Origin: Vairimorpha apis BRL 01
Taxonomy: Eukaryota > Microsporidia > Nosematidae
Length of the DNA stretch: 23,548 bases
Assembly (NCBI GenBank): GCA_000447185.1
Contig: KE647353.1
Span: 1-23,548, forward strand
Direction of reading: 5' to 3'
Position 1 is the first letter of the stretch. Each line of letters opens with the position of its first letter. Under the pieces are notes generated by a model, which searched no databases, was not told the origin of the DNA, and saw only the letters and a program-made list of their open reading frames with translations. This document shows, piece by piece, positions 1 to 9,705 of this stretch. The position numbers and the translations under genes were made by a program.

Positions 1-433
1 ATATATATATAAATATTAAATAATATAAAAAGCGAATATAATTAAATTATTTATAAATTAAAGAATCTTATTGTAATTTTAATTTATTTTTATTTTTTTA
101 ATTTTGTAAATTTTTTGATTTAATTCTAATTTTATTTAATGTTTTGTACAAAAACAAAATTTTTAAAAATCAATTAAAAAACAATTTTTTAATAATTTTT
201 TTTCATTTATGCCATATGTGTTATTTAAATTTAAAACTTATTTTTTTATCGATTTTTAAAGAAATTAATAAATACAAAACTCTTAATTAAATTTACTATT
301 TTTATAAAAACCTATTAATATTTTATTTTAAAAAATACTGTTGTTATTTATCTTGGAAAAAAATTTTGTTTAAATAAGTTTTTGACTCAAAATGATTATT
401 TATAATTTTTATTTAGAAATATACATTTTCAAA
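1..433. other. AT-rich intergenic region downstream of DNA ligase
   Basis: Almost pure A/T with short homopolymer runs. It lies 3' of the minus-strand ligase gene. I see no coding frame, RNA signature or repeat worth naming here. Confidence 0.6.
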
Positions 434-2185
434 TTAATTTTTTATGCTTTCGTTATAAATCAAAGTTATTTGTTTAGAAGATGTTGCATCAGTACATTTT
501 TTATCATTTCTTTCTCTTAAAAATCTAGGAAAACGAAGAGAATAACCTTTAGAGTCATTTTGAATACCACACGAATAAATTGGTGAAGGAGAAACAGCAG
601 CAGCTTTAATTTCCCAAACAATGTGAGGTTTGATCCATATATCAGGAATAGTTTGTTCTTTATATTTAATATTTTTTGGATGCATAGTACTTAAAATATT
701 TAATTCTTCGTACAATCTACCTAATGTCAATTCATCAAACCCAGTTCCAATTTTACATATAGTTTCAAAAACGTCATTTTCATTATCATAAGAAGCAAGT
801 AAAAATCCACCATACCAACCTGTTCTTTTTCCTTTGCCGTAATAAGCACCGATAACAACTAAATCAAAAGTATCAGATACGTTATCAATGTAATCCTTTT
901 TTAATTTAATCCAAGAATTAGATCTTTCAGATGGTAAATATTTTGAACTATCATCTAAAGTTTTTATCATTATTCCTTCATAATTTCCTGTTAAAGATTT
1001 TGTAAAAAAATCTTCAATTTCATCTATATTTGAACAATTTATATATTCTGAAAATTGAAATTTTCCTTTAATTTCTTCAAATTCTGAATATAAAACTTCT
1101 CTTCGATTTTCTAATGATTTATTTATCAAACTTATACCATTAAAAAAAAGAATGTCAAATATAAACACACATACAGATACATTTATGGTGGAAGTTTCTT
1201 TTCTTTTTCTTGTAGATAAAGTTTGAAAAGGCAAAATTTTATATGTTTTAAAATCATATGCCACAACTTCACCATCTAAAACGAAATCTTTATTTAATTT
1301 TGACTTAATATCAATATCAATAAATTTATTAGTACTATTTTCTAAATTTCTACTATACATTTTCATAACATTATTTACTCTATGTATTTGTATTCTTTCA
1401 CCATCGTATTTATTTTCACATGTAAATTTTTTATTTTCTACTCGTTTAAAAGCACAAGCAATATTTTTAGAAGGTTGTGCCAACATAGGTTTTAATGGAA
1501 TTCCAGGAACAATTTCAAATTCAAATTGTAAATTTTCTATGCCTTTTTTAATCAAATAATCAACTAGTTGTTCTATATCAGGTCGTTTATGATATGCTTC
1601 TTTTATAATATCATCATAATTATTTCCAAAAACTTTACCAAGAGCAATTAAAACAGTTTTAAATGCAAACTTTACTTTTAATTTCTCTTCGAAAAGTCTA
1701 AATAAAAACTTGGTTTCAATCGGAGAACATATTGAAATCATTTCTAACATTTTTCTAATTTTTAAAGTTTTTGATTTAATACCAGAAATTGATGCTATAT
1801 ATCGCAATCCGTCTATCACATCCTTAACTGATAAAGTTTTTTTTGATATAAAAAGTTGGGTTGTTCGAAATTTCATTCCAATAATTCCAAAATCTCCTTC
1901 TTTTTTATATTCTGATTTAATTATTGACATTTTACGGCCAGTGCATTCAACTAAACAATCAAAAATGATTTTGTCGCCTAAGTTTAGTTGTTGATTTTTA
2001 TATTCAGGATATATTGTAGCGGTTGATAAATATATAACGTAAATTAAATTTTGTTTATCTACTTCAATAACTTTTTTGTAATAATCTGTAAGCACATCTT
2101 GTATTTCTAATCTACCACTCAAATTATCTATTTTCTCCATTGTTTTGCTAAAAAAAAGAAATGAGTTTATTTTGATCTGATCCAT
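434..2185 (-). CDS. CDC9: ATP-dependent DNA ligase I (replicative, Cdc9/LIG1 family)
   Basis: This enzyme seals nicks between Okazaki fragments and in excision repair, using ATP to form an enzyme-AMP intermediate in the nucleus. Residues are numbered from the ATG at 2185 (583 aa). The nucleotidyltransferase signature KYDGER lies at 258-263, with the adenylated lysine at 259. It is followed by motif III LDGE (303-306), motif IIIa FIFDILFFNG (about 341-350), motif IV EGIMIK (403-408), motif V WIKLKKDY (425-432) and the OB-fold motif RFPRFLRER (about 551-559). The first 240 residues form the helical DNA-binding domain. An upstream in-frame TTG at 2194 also exists, but the ATG is preferred because a CCC motif (GGG on plus, 2188-2190) ends two bases before it. 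The N-terminus MDQIKINSFLFF contains a PIP-box-like QxxIxxFL, as expected for a PCNA-bound ligase; the usual long N-terminal extension is absent. The frame is intact through an 8-base homopolymer at 1142-1149. Confidence 0.96.
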   Translation of the reverse strand: MDQIKINSFLFFSKTMEKIDNLSGRLEIQDVLTDYYKKVIEVDKQNLIYVIYLSTATIYPEYKNQQLNLGDKIIFDCLVECTGRKMSIIKSEYKKEGDFGIIGMKFRTTQLFISKKTLSVKDVIDGLRYIASISGIKSKTLKIRKMLEMISICSPIETKFLFRLFEEKLKVKFAFKTVLIALGKVFGNNYDDIIKEAYHKRPDIEQLVDYLIKKGIENLQFEFEIVPGIPLKPMLAQPSKNIACAFKRVENKKFTCENKYDGERIQIHRVNNVMKMYSRNLENSTNKFIDIDIKSKLNKDFVLDGEVVAYDFKTYKILPFQTLSTRKRKETSTINVSVCVFIFDILFFNGISLINKSLENRREVLYSEFEEIKGKFQFSEYINCSNIDEIEDFFTKSLTGNYEGIMIKTLDDSSKYLPSERSNSWIKLKKDYIDNVSDTFDLVVIGAYYGKGKRTGWYGGFLLASYDNENDVFETICKIGTGFDELTLGRLYEELNILSTMHPKNIKYKEQTIPDIWIKPHIVWEIKAAAVSPSPIYSCGIQNDSKGYSLRFPRFLRERNDKKCTDATSSKQITLIYNESIKN

Positions 2186-3289
2186 AAGGGACAAAATGAA
2201 AAATCGTAAAATTATATCTCATTTTTATTATTTTATTATAACAAACGATTTTTAGAATTATTTAACTTAAATTTTATAATATTTAATAAACTAAAATTTT
2301 TGAATTTTTGATTATTTTCATATTAATATTGCAAAAATTAAATTATTTAAAACAATTTTATATTTACAATTGATAACTATTTTTAGAATTTATTAAAAAA
2401 ATTTTATTTTAAAAGATAAAAAAATGAATATGATTCATAAATTACAAAATTTAATTTTAAAATTATTATTTGTTGTTTAATTAAAATTCATAATATCTAA
2501 AATAATTTATATATTTTTATATATTTTTTTGTTTAACAAAATATTTTTATTGTAAAATAAGAAATTATATAGATATTAAAATAAATATTTTTTTTACAAA
2601 AATATTTTAACATTCGTTTATTTTGATACATAGTTTTATTTTTGCATAAATTCTAAATTTATATTTCTTTATGTTCTTTTACACTAAGATGTATATACTT
2701 TTTTATTTAAAATATAATAATACATTTTTTAAAAAAAAACAACATCTTTTAACAACTGACAGTCCAGGTATATTATTAAATTCAGATTCATTAGGATTTG
2801 GATTGATAGGAGATGCTATGAATCATGGTTCAGTAAATGGAGGTTTTGGATATGGTGAATATTAAAGATTAAATAAATTAATTTTCTAATATAAAAAATT
2901 TAATATTATTTTTATTTATTTATACATGATAATAAAAATATTTTTATAATAAACTTATTTATTAAGATTAAAATTTTATTTATTAATTATTTAATTTAAA
3001 AAAAATATTTTTTACTTTTTCCTTAAAACACATAATTTTTACCAACAATTTGTTTTATTTTACAAACTTTCTTTATATATAATGTATTTTATTAAAATTA
3101 AAAATGATTTTTCTATACAAAAAAACATAAATATAATTTTTAACCATTTTGTGTGATAATTATTTAATTATTCAAAAAAATTTTACAAAGATTTTAACTA
3201 AAGTTGTTTTTGAGTTAAAACATTTATTGTTTCAATTGTATAATTTTCGATAATAAAAAAACTTCAAAGATACATTTAATATCCCAAAA
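2186..3289. other. Divergent intergenic region between ligase and GluRS
   Basis: About 1.1 kb of A/T-rich DNA between two divergently transcribed genes, so both promoters must lie here. No canonical promoter element stands out against the base composition. The only part with non-random coding texture is the small open frame at 2671-2865, listed separately. Confidence 0.5.
2671..2865 (+). CDS. Possible small glycine-rich protein or gene remnant (64 codons)
   Basis: Not recognised. The first half (about 28 residues) is Lys/Phe/Tyr/Leu rich, as expected from translated A/T-rich DNA. The second half, from about residue 29, changes character: Asp, Ser, Pro, His, Met and many Gly residues, ending GGFGYGEY before TAA. 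That half uses varied GGA/GGT glycine codons and looks like real coding sequence. The ATG at 2671 has no CCC motif upstream, and an ACTAAG sits just before the second in-frame ATG at 2689, so a 3' exon after a short intron or a degraded 3' gene end are alternatives. It lies between the divergent ligase and GluRS genes. Existence as an expressed gene is uncertain. Confidence 0.25.
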   Translation: MFFYTKMYILFYLKYNNTFFKKKQHLLTTDSPGILLNSDSLGFGLIGDAMNHGSVNGGFGYGEY

Positions 3290-5205
3290 ATGCAAGACAA
3301 TTCTTTTTTAGATTATCTTTTAAAAAACAAATATGAAAAAACAGATGATTTACAAAAAGTAATAAAATCTTTATCCGTTAATAATGATTTAAAAGATCTT
3401 TTGTTTGAATTTTTACAAATTAATGCTGATTCTGATCAACAACATGTTATTAACATTTTGCTAAAAATTGAAGAAAATTTGCATACAGAAACTTCAACTT
3501 TGTATTTTGATATTCTTTTTTGTTTAATTAATTCAAATAAAATTGCAATAAAAATTATTAAGGACAAAAATATAAATCTTGAAAAATTACGTCAATCTTA
3601 TCAGCAGTCTTTTATTGAAAACAAAACACTATTGCGTGATTATAATTTCAAACCTAAAAAACAAAAAACTGCTTTGATAAAAACTGCACAAACAACTCGA
3701 TTTGCTCCCGAACCTGCAGGTTGTTTGCATATCGGACATGTGAAAGCTTTATTAGTCAATTATAATTTATCAAAATCCACCAATGGAACTTTTTTATTAC
3801 GATTTGATGATACAAATCCCGAAAAACGTTATGATATATTTGAACCTGAAATTATTAAAGATTTACAAATACTTGGAATTATGAATTATAAAATATCACA
3901 TAGTAGCGATTATTTTGATTTATTAATTGAAAAAGCTAAATTTTTAATTACAAAAAATCTGGCTTATTGCGATGATACTTCACCCGATCAATTAAAACAA
4001 GAAAGAATGGATGGTATAGAAAGTAAAAATAGATTAAATTCAGTGAACCAAAATTTAAAGATTTTTAATGAAATGATTAATGGTAAATCAAATCATTGTT
4101 TGAGAGCTAAAATTGATATGTCAAATCTCAATAAAACTATGAGAGACCCTGTTATATATCGTACATCATCATATACACATTATAGATGTGATATTTATAA
4201 AGCATTTCCTACATATGATTTTGTTTGTCCAATTTTAGATTCAATAGAAAATGTAACTACAGCTTGTAGAGCTAATGAGTACAGAGATAGAAACGAACAA
4301 TATAATTGGTTTCTTGAAAAATTAGAATTAAAAAATAAACCTAAAATTTTTGATTTTGCAAAATTAAACTTTGAAGATACTGTATTGAGCAAACGAAAAA
4401 TTGAAGAGCTTATCAAAAACAAAGTAGTTGATGGTTGGGATGATCCAAGACTTTCGACTATTAGAGGAATAAAAAGAGCAGGTATGGATATCGAAGCACT
4501 AAAAGATTATATTAATTTACAAGGAGCCTCAAATAAAACTAATACAATTTCATGGGATAAAATTTGGGCAATGAATAAAAAAGCTATTGATAATAAATCT
4601 CCTAGATTTATGGGAATTAAAAAAGATTTTTGTGTTTATGTTGAATTATTTTATGATGATGAGGATGAAAATCGCGATTATAATAAAATTGAAAAAAGCA
4701 TTGAAATTTTAGATTTAAATAAAAATCAGCAAGATGAAAATTGCATTTTTACAACAAAAAGTGTGCCATTAAATAAGAAAAATATAGAACTTGGTTATAA
4801 AAATGTAATTTATGATAAAATAATTTTAATTTCTCAAGAAGATGCACAAATACTTGAATTTAAAGAAGAGTTTACTCTTATGAATTGGGGAAATTGTATC
4901 ATTCAAGATAAAATTATCGAAAATGGAATTGTGACAAAGATTAAAGCTAATTTAAATTTGAACGGAGATTATAAAAAACAAAAAACAAAATATCTTGGAT
5001 ATCTGTGTTGGGATCAATCTCTGTGAAAATTATTGAATATGATAAAACAGAAAAAAATGAATGTATTTGGTACATGGAAAGTGCTTTTAATAATTGGATG
5101 AAAACAGATAGTCATTTACAAATTGAAAGATATGGTTTTTTATATGTTGATAAACCTTACATTTTAAATTTAGTACCTTTTACAAAACAAAAAAGAACTT
5201 ATTAA
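3290..5205 (+). CDS. GUS1: Glutamyl-tRNA synthetase, cytosolic (frameshifted near the C-terminus)
   Basis: Charges tRNA-Glu with glutamate in the cytosol; class Ib synthetase of the archaeal/eukaryotic GluRS group. Residues 1-130 are the helical N-terminal appendage. The Rossmann catalytic core follows, with RFAPEPAGCLHIGH at 137-150 (HIGH box 147-150), RFDDTNPEKR (171-180) and the KMSKS equivalent VLSKRK (365-370). The block DGWDDPRLSTIRGIKRAG (381-398) is typical of GluRS and not GlnRS. The start ATG is preceded by CCC at 3283-3285. The opening frame stops at 5026, but the family C-terminus (VKIIEYDKTEK, then LQIERYGFLYVDKP) continues in the -1 frame to TAA at 5203-5205. The best switch point is the A6 run at 4973-4978: one extra A there gives YKKTKNKISW, which resembles the KKTKxKxTWL of other GluRS proteins. 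Corrected length is about 638 aa. Convergent with TAF11 across an 85-bp gap. Confidence 0.93.
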
Positions 5206-5290
5206 ATAATTTTTAAAAAATAATATAAAACTGGTATTTAATTTTATTTAAATTAATAATAAAAATCAAAATATTTACACAAAATTTATT

Positions 5291-5713
5291 TTAATTATTC
5301 CACGGTGCATTTTTAAAAACAGAATTATGAGGTATTTTTTTATACATGCGTCGATGTGCTTCGTGAATATGCGAGGGTAATAACGGACCAACTTCACCAT
5401 TGTCTTTTTGTATACTAAGAGCAAGTTCAACCATCTCTCCTACAAATACTTTTGCTATACCACTTACAGCTATTACCATATTTGGATTTACTGCTTGTCC
5501 AATTACATTAGATATAAACTTTTTTACATTATTTTTTGGAAAATTTGATCTACGAAAAGTTTCGTATCTTTGTAATTCTTCTTCAGAAAGTTTATCAATT
5601 GAATGTTGACATGATGACATTTTATAAAATTCTGTTGACGAACTTCCTAAATCTAATTCAGAATCATCATCACTCAAGATTGGTTCTTTTTTTGGTTTAG
5701 AGTCGTCTGACAT
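5291..5713 (-). CDS. TAF11: Transcription initiation factor TFIID subunit TAF11
   Basis: Histone-fold subunit of TFIID that pairs with TAF13 and sits beside TBP in the nucleus. The 140-aa protein has an acidic, Ser/Asp-rich tail (1-45), then the TAF11 histone fold at about 45-135. The diagnostic stretch is MVIAVSGIAKVFVGEMVELA (about 79-98), followed by LLPSHIHEAHRRMYKKIP (about 112-129); both follow the TAF11 pattern of the second helix leading into the basic third helix. Yeast and animal homologues have much longer N-termini, so this is essentially the fold alone. The start is supported by CCCC (GGGG on plus, 5719-5722) five bases upstream of the ATG. The frame is intact. Confidence 0.93.
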   Translation of the reverse strand: MSDDSKPKKEPILSDDDSELDLGSSSTEFYKMSSCQHSIDKLSEEELQRYETFRRSNFPKNNVKKFISNVIGQAVNPNMVIAVSGIAKVFVGEMVELALSIQKDNGEVGPLLPSHIHEAHRRMYKKIPHNSVFKNAPWNN

Positions 5714-6085
5714 ATTAAGGGGAACAGAATAAATGTAAAAATGTTTAAATATTTATAGAATAATAATTATTTTTAGTAGTTGTAGTATTTTAAAAATTTA
5801 TTATATAAATTTTATATTATGAAAATAATAATTTTTTTGAAAAAAATATGTATATAAATTAAAAATTTATTCTAACAAAATTTTTTACATTATTTTTATA
5901 TTAAAAATCTAATCTTATAATTTAACATTAACTTGTGTTTTAATTATTTATTTTATTAATAAATCAATAATTTTATAATTTTAAAAAAACTGATTTAAAA
6001 TTAAAAATATCTATCTTCATGCTAATACTAAAAATTTCCATTTTATAATAAAATACTTTTTTTTAATTTTTATATATATACCAAA
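5714..6085. other. AT-rich intergenic region 5' of TAF11
   Basis: Promoter side of TAF11. Beyond the CCCC motif at 5719-5722 and a TATATATA tract at 6072-6079, which sits just upstream of the structured island, nothing specific can be supported. Confidence 0.4.
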
Positions 6086-6240
6086 TTGTTGTTGTTGTAG
6101 GCAGACCTAAAGCTGTCTGTTTTAGGTCAGGTTTGAGATCAGAAACCTATGTGTTGATGTTAAACAATCAACACCATTTAGCTATAAAAAGAAAACCTTC
6201 TTCAACCACATGTTTAGTCCAAAACAACAACAACAGTTGT
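6086..6240. ncRNA. Candidate structured RNA gene (or MITE-like element): four hairpins in a 12-bp closing stem
   Basis: A 155-bp island of clearly higher complexity and G+C inside an A/T desert, without a long open frame. Ends: 6087-6098 (TGTTGTTGTTGT) is perfectly complementary to 6224-6235 (ACAACAACAACA). Inside, in order: an 8-bp perfect stem GACCTAAA 6104-6111 with 6121-6128; a 6-bp stem AGGTTT 6129-6134 with 6143-6148; an 8-bp perfect stem GTGTTGAT 6151-6158 with 6167-6174; a 5-bp stem AAGAA 6189-6193 with 6198-6202. Loops are 4-9 bases. GGTTTGAGATC at 6130-6140 resembles a pol III B box (GGTTCGANNCC). TATATATA lies just upstream (6072-6079) and a T7 run lies downstream (6267-6273). The structure is symmetrical, so the strand is unknown; the B-box-like match favours plus. 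I compared it by memory with tRNA, 5S, U1-U6, SRP, RNase P/MRP and hammerhead motifs and found no convincing match. A MITE with TTG-repeat terminal inverted repeats is the main alternative. Confidence 0.4.
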
Positions 6241-6647
6241 AATTATTAAATAATTTAAATTTAAAATTTTTTTAAATTTACAAAATATAATTTGAAAATT
6301 ATACTTAATGAGAAAAGTATATTTTTAATTTTTTTTAATTTTATAATATAATATACTTGAAAATTAAATCATAATGTTCATTATTATCTAAATAATATTT
6401 GTAAATTTGTAATTTAAAATACATTTGACACTTTTTATAACATGTATAATAAAAATTAAAATAATGTTTTATTAGTAAATTAGTATTTTTATCAAAATTT
6501 ATATTACCTATAAATACAAATAAAAATCAAAAAATAAAAATTTATTCTAAACATAAATATTTAAAAAAATCTATTATTTGATATTTACAACTCTTAAAAG
6601 ATAAATTTTAAATTTACAAATTATATATATTTTATTATACTTTTTAA
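6241..6647. other. AT-rich intergenic region downstream of CAP-D2
   Basis: Starts with the T7 run (6267-6273) that could terminate a plus-strand pol III transcript from the adjacent island. The rest is A/T-rich DNA 3' of the minus-strand condensin gene, with nothing further seen. Confidence 0.4.
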
Positions 6648-9600
6648 TTAACAAACACCTAATATCTTAAATTCTTCCATATGTTTAATATCATTTATAA
6701 ATTTTTCACTCATATTAAATTTATTATACATAACTTTTAACATATCTTTATTTTGACTTGTCTTTATTAATTTAAGAAAAATCATTTCTCTACTTTTTTC
6801 TTTTAGCAAAGGTAGAAAAAAATCTAAATCAGAATTATTAATTTCTTTTACAAATTTCTCATAAACTAACGTTACAATAAAATTGTCGTTTTCACTCATA
6901 TTATAAATTATGTTTCTACTTATTAGTTTAATTTCTTCATCTTCATCAAAAATTAAATTACTTAAATAAATCGATTTATTACCTAGTCTTAAAATATTTC
7001 TTTTTAATAAATTATAAATTACTAACAATGCATTTTTTCTAACAATTTTGTTCGTATCTATCAATCCTTCAAATAAAATATTAATTTCATCTACCATACT
7101 GTTGTATAACAACAAAAAATCTCCTATAGAAATTATACAATTTGATCGGATTTTATAATTATCAGATTTAAATCCTTTTGAAATAAAATGTTTGTATTCG
7201 GTAAAAAATTCAGAACTTATACACATCAATTTATAAAGTGAAATTATCGCAACTTCTTCCAATTCTTTTATATTTGTATATTCTATGATTTTTTTAGAAT
7301 ACTCATATAATAATCCATCAGGATTATATAAAATATCTTTTTCTTTTAAATAAAAGAAAAAATCAGCAATTTCTTCTTCTGATTTATTTTCCATTACGAA
7401 ATTATCGTTAAATTTTATTATTTTAGAATCATTTTCATCTCCATCATCTATCATAAGACTTAATCTACTAGCATTTATAGATTTTCTTCTTTCTTTTATT
7501 TCTTCAGGTATTTCTATATTAATTTTTTCATTTCTTTCTTTATATTTTCGCTCTAGTATTTCTAAATATCTTAGATGATTAATACCCACACAACCAACAA
7601 TATAAATAGATTTTAATATATTCAAATTTTTCTTCTCTAACATAATTAAAAGTGATTTACAAGCTTGTTCTGGATCTAAAGTATTTTTATATATAAAATT
7701 TACCGTATTTTCTAGTACTTGATAATCAAAGAATACCATTTTTAAAATATTTTTTATTATTAAATTTATTATTTCTTCACCTTTATCATTAATATTTTCT
7801 ATTATATTATGTTTATCTCTGCCATCATTTTCTAAACAGTTATTATCATTATTTATGTTTCCTTCTTTTTATTTTTTGAAACTTTGTCATTATTGAAATC
7901 TTCATAACTAAATTTATCGATCCTTTCATTCAATTTAAGTTTTAGTATATTGCAATAAACAATTAAAATATAATCAAGCTCTTCTTTTTGAGTTACATTA
8001 AACATCAAATTAGTTACATATTGCAATATATTATAAAACGTATCAAACTCAATATTCTTTTTGATACTATATAATAAAAAAGAAGTCTCTCTTAAATCTT
8101 TATTTCTTAATATATCATTAATCAACTCATCTTTTAAATTAATAATTCTTTTTTATTAAGAATAAAATAATTCTAGAGTAAGATTCTGTAAATGTAAATT
8201 TTTTTAAAAATGAAATTATAGAGATTTTTTTGTATTTTAAATTTATTATTATTTCTTTAAAAATATTGATTATACTGTAATTTTCCCATATTAAATCAAA
8301 TGTCTGTTCAAATGCTTCTTTCGAGTCTTCAATTTCATAAAATAAGCATAGTTTGATAAAATCGAGAAAAAGTATAATTTCAGATTGTAAATTATGATTT
8401 ACAAGAATCATAACATTTTTAAGTATGTTTTTTAAAATATTATGAAATGTCATAAGATCTTTTTTGTATTTTATAAGTGAGTCTTTATCAGTTTTATTAT
8501 GTCTCAAATCTCCTTCCTTATTTTCATTCTTAATATCATATGAACTAATGTCAGTTGTATTATTTAATTCGTGAATTGCGTTTATATCAACAGTAAGAAA
8601 AACATTATTTATTAATATATAATTGCAAATTTGAACACTTTTTTTTCTTACTATAATGGTTTTATCTAAGATTTTATCACCAACCTGTTTTATAACTTCA
8701 TTTCTGATATTTAATGGAATACTATCTAATTCAAATAATTTTTCTATTAGACATAAAGATTTATATCTGACGTTGAAATAAACATCATTCAATCTTTCTA
8801 ATAAAATTCGAATTTTATCATTTATTAGTTCTTCGATTGTGTTAATATTTTCACTGTTAAATTTTTTTATTACTAATATTCAAATCATCAACACAATCAT
8901 TTTCATTTTCTTGATTAATCAAATTTTTAATATAAATTATTTGATTAAAAACAATCTCAAGATAACAATTTCGAATATAATATAACTCATTATCAATAAA
9001 TCCTTCAAATTTTTTATAATTATGAAACAATTTAGGATAAGTTGAACTGAGCTGTGAAACTATCAAAGATACATTTTTTAAAACAATTGTATTTGTTTGT
9101 AATAAACACATTTTAAGAAAAACTTCAATTATTTCAGGTATAAATATTAAAATCGCGTAAACTATTTCACTGGAATTTTCATTAAGTAAAAAATTAAAAA
9201 TATAAGAGCAAATATTTTTTATGTTATTAATAGTGTTGTTAGGTAAATTCGATATATTATCATTATTTAATACATTTATAACATCTGAAGCATTTTCATA
9301 TTCTCCTTGTAAATTATTTTCTTTTAAAAAATTATAATTATTAGATAAATCTTCAGAATTGCAAGATTTAATATTTTGTAAAATTAATAATTTTAAATCA
9401 TTATTTATCTTTTTATTTTTATTAAGTTCTAAAATTTGAAATACTATTTTAAGCTTCCATTCTATATCATTTTGAATTTTTAAAAAAGAAAGAAAATCAA
9501 TCAAAAATTCATTAGTAGATACATTCTTATTTGATATGAGATTAAACAATAAATTATAAATTGTATCTGACATTTTATTAGTTTTCAAAATTTTAAATAA

Positions 9601-9705
9601 TTTAGATTTGTTGTGATATTGTAATGATAATATTGTAAAATGTTCAATGTTTTCAGTAATTGGTTTATTTTTTACACAGTTTAATAGGTTTTCAAGGTCT
9701 TGCAT
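6648..9705 (-). CDS. YCS4: Condensin complex subunit 1 (CAP-D2/Ycs4/Cnd1), split by three one-base frameshifts
   Basis: HEAT-repeat subunit of condensin, which compacts mitotic chromosomes with SMC2/SMC4. The gene reads across four frames: about 9705-8868, 8861-8154, 8148-7870 and 7865-6648. Repairing the three switches gives about 1018 aa. An N-terminal helical part is followed by the HEAT stretch NDVYFNVRYKSLCLIEKLFE then DKTIIVRKKSVQIC (about 8792-8620), which matches the CAP-D2 block on chromosome-arm HEAT repeats. The Cnd1 core follows: MCISSEFF, IRSNCIISIGDFLLLY, VRKNALLVIYNLL and DEDEEIKLISRNI (about 7230-6900). Switch points are T7 at 8862-8868 (one base too many), T6 at 8149-8154 (one too many) and the T5/T6 tract at 7866-7877 (one too few, best placed in T5). 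No other stops break 3 kb of frame. The start ATG has CCC just upstream (GGG, 9708-9710). Homology supports CAP-D2 over CAP-G or CAP-D3; the stretches between conserved blocks are too diverged to align by eye. Confidence 0.85.

Noticed and set aside
1710..1994. Plus-strand frame inside ligase, and similar frames opposite TAF11, GluRS and MCM4
   Set aside because: These are antisense shadows of well-supported genes, without their own start signals or family motifs.
4973..4986. Programmed -1 ribosomal frameshift at AAAAAAC heptamers in GluRS
   Set aside because: The two AAAAAAC heptamers (4973-4979 and 4980-4986) are not in the zero-frame phase needed for A-AAA-AAC slippage; the codons begin at 4973, 4976 and 4979.
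5005..5205. Separate 66-aa gene starting at GTG 5005
   Set aside because: It is the C-terminal end of GluRS in the next frame; the start is internal to a continuous open frame and has no start motif.
6086..6240. Identification of the island as tRNA, SRP RNA, RNase P/MRP, U snRNA or hammerhead
   Set aside because: The key conserved elements of each (T-loop TTCGA, helix 8 GGAA/AGCAGG, CR-I/CR-V pairs, U6 ACAGAGA, CUGAUGA core) are not present in order.
7853..8792. Two independent small genes (7853-8125 and 8139-8792, minus)
   Set aside because: Both begin at TTG codons inside longer open frames and join into CAP-D2 by one-base corrections.
6648..9705. CAP-D2 as an old pseudogene
   Set aside because: Only three one-base changes, all in homopolymers, with no other stops over 3 kb and conserved motifs kept; an old pseudogene in such A/T-rich DNA would carry many stops.
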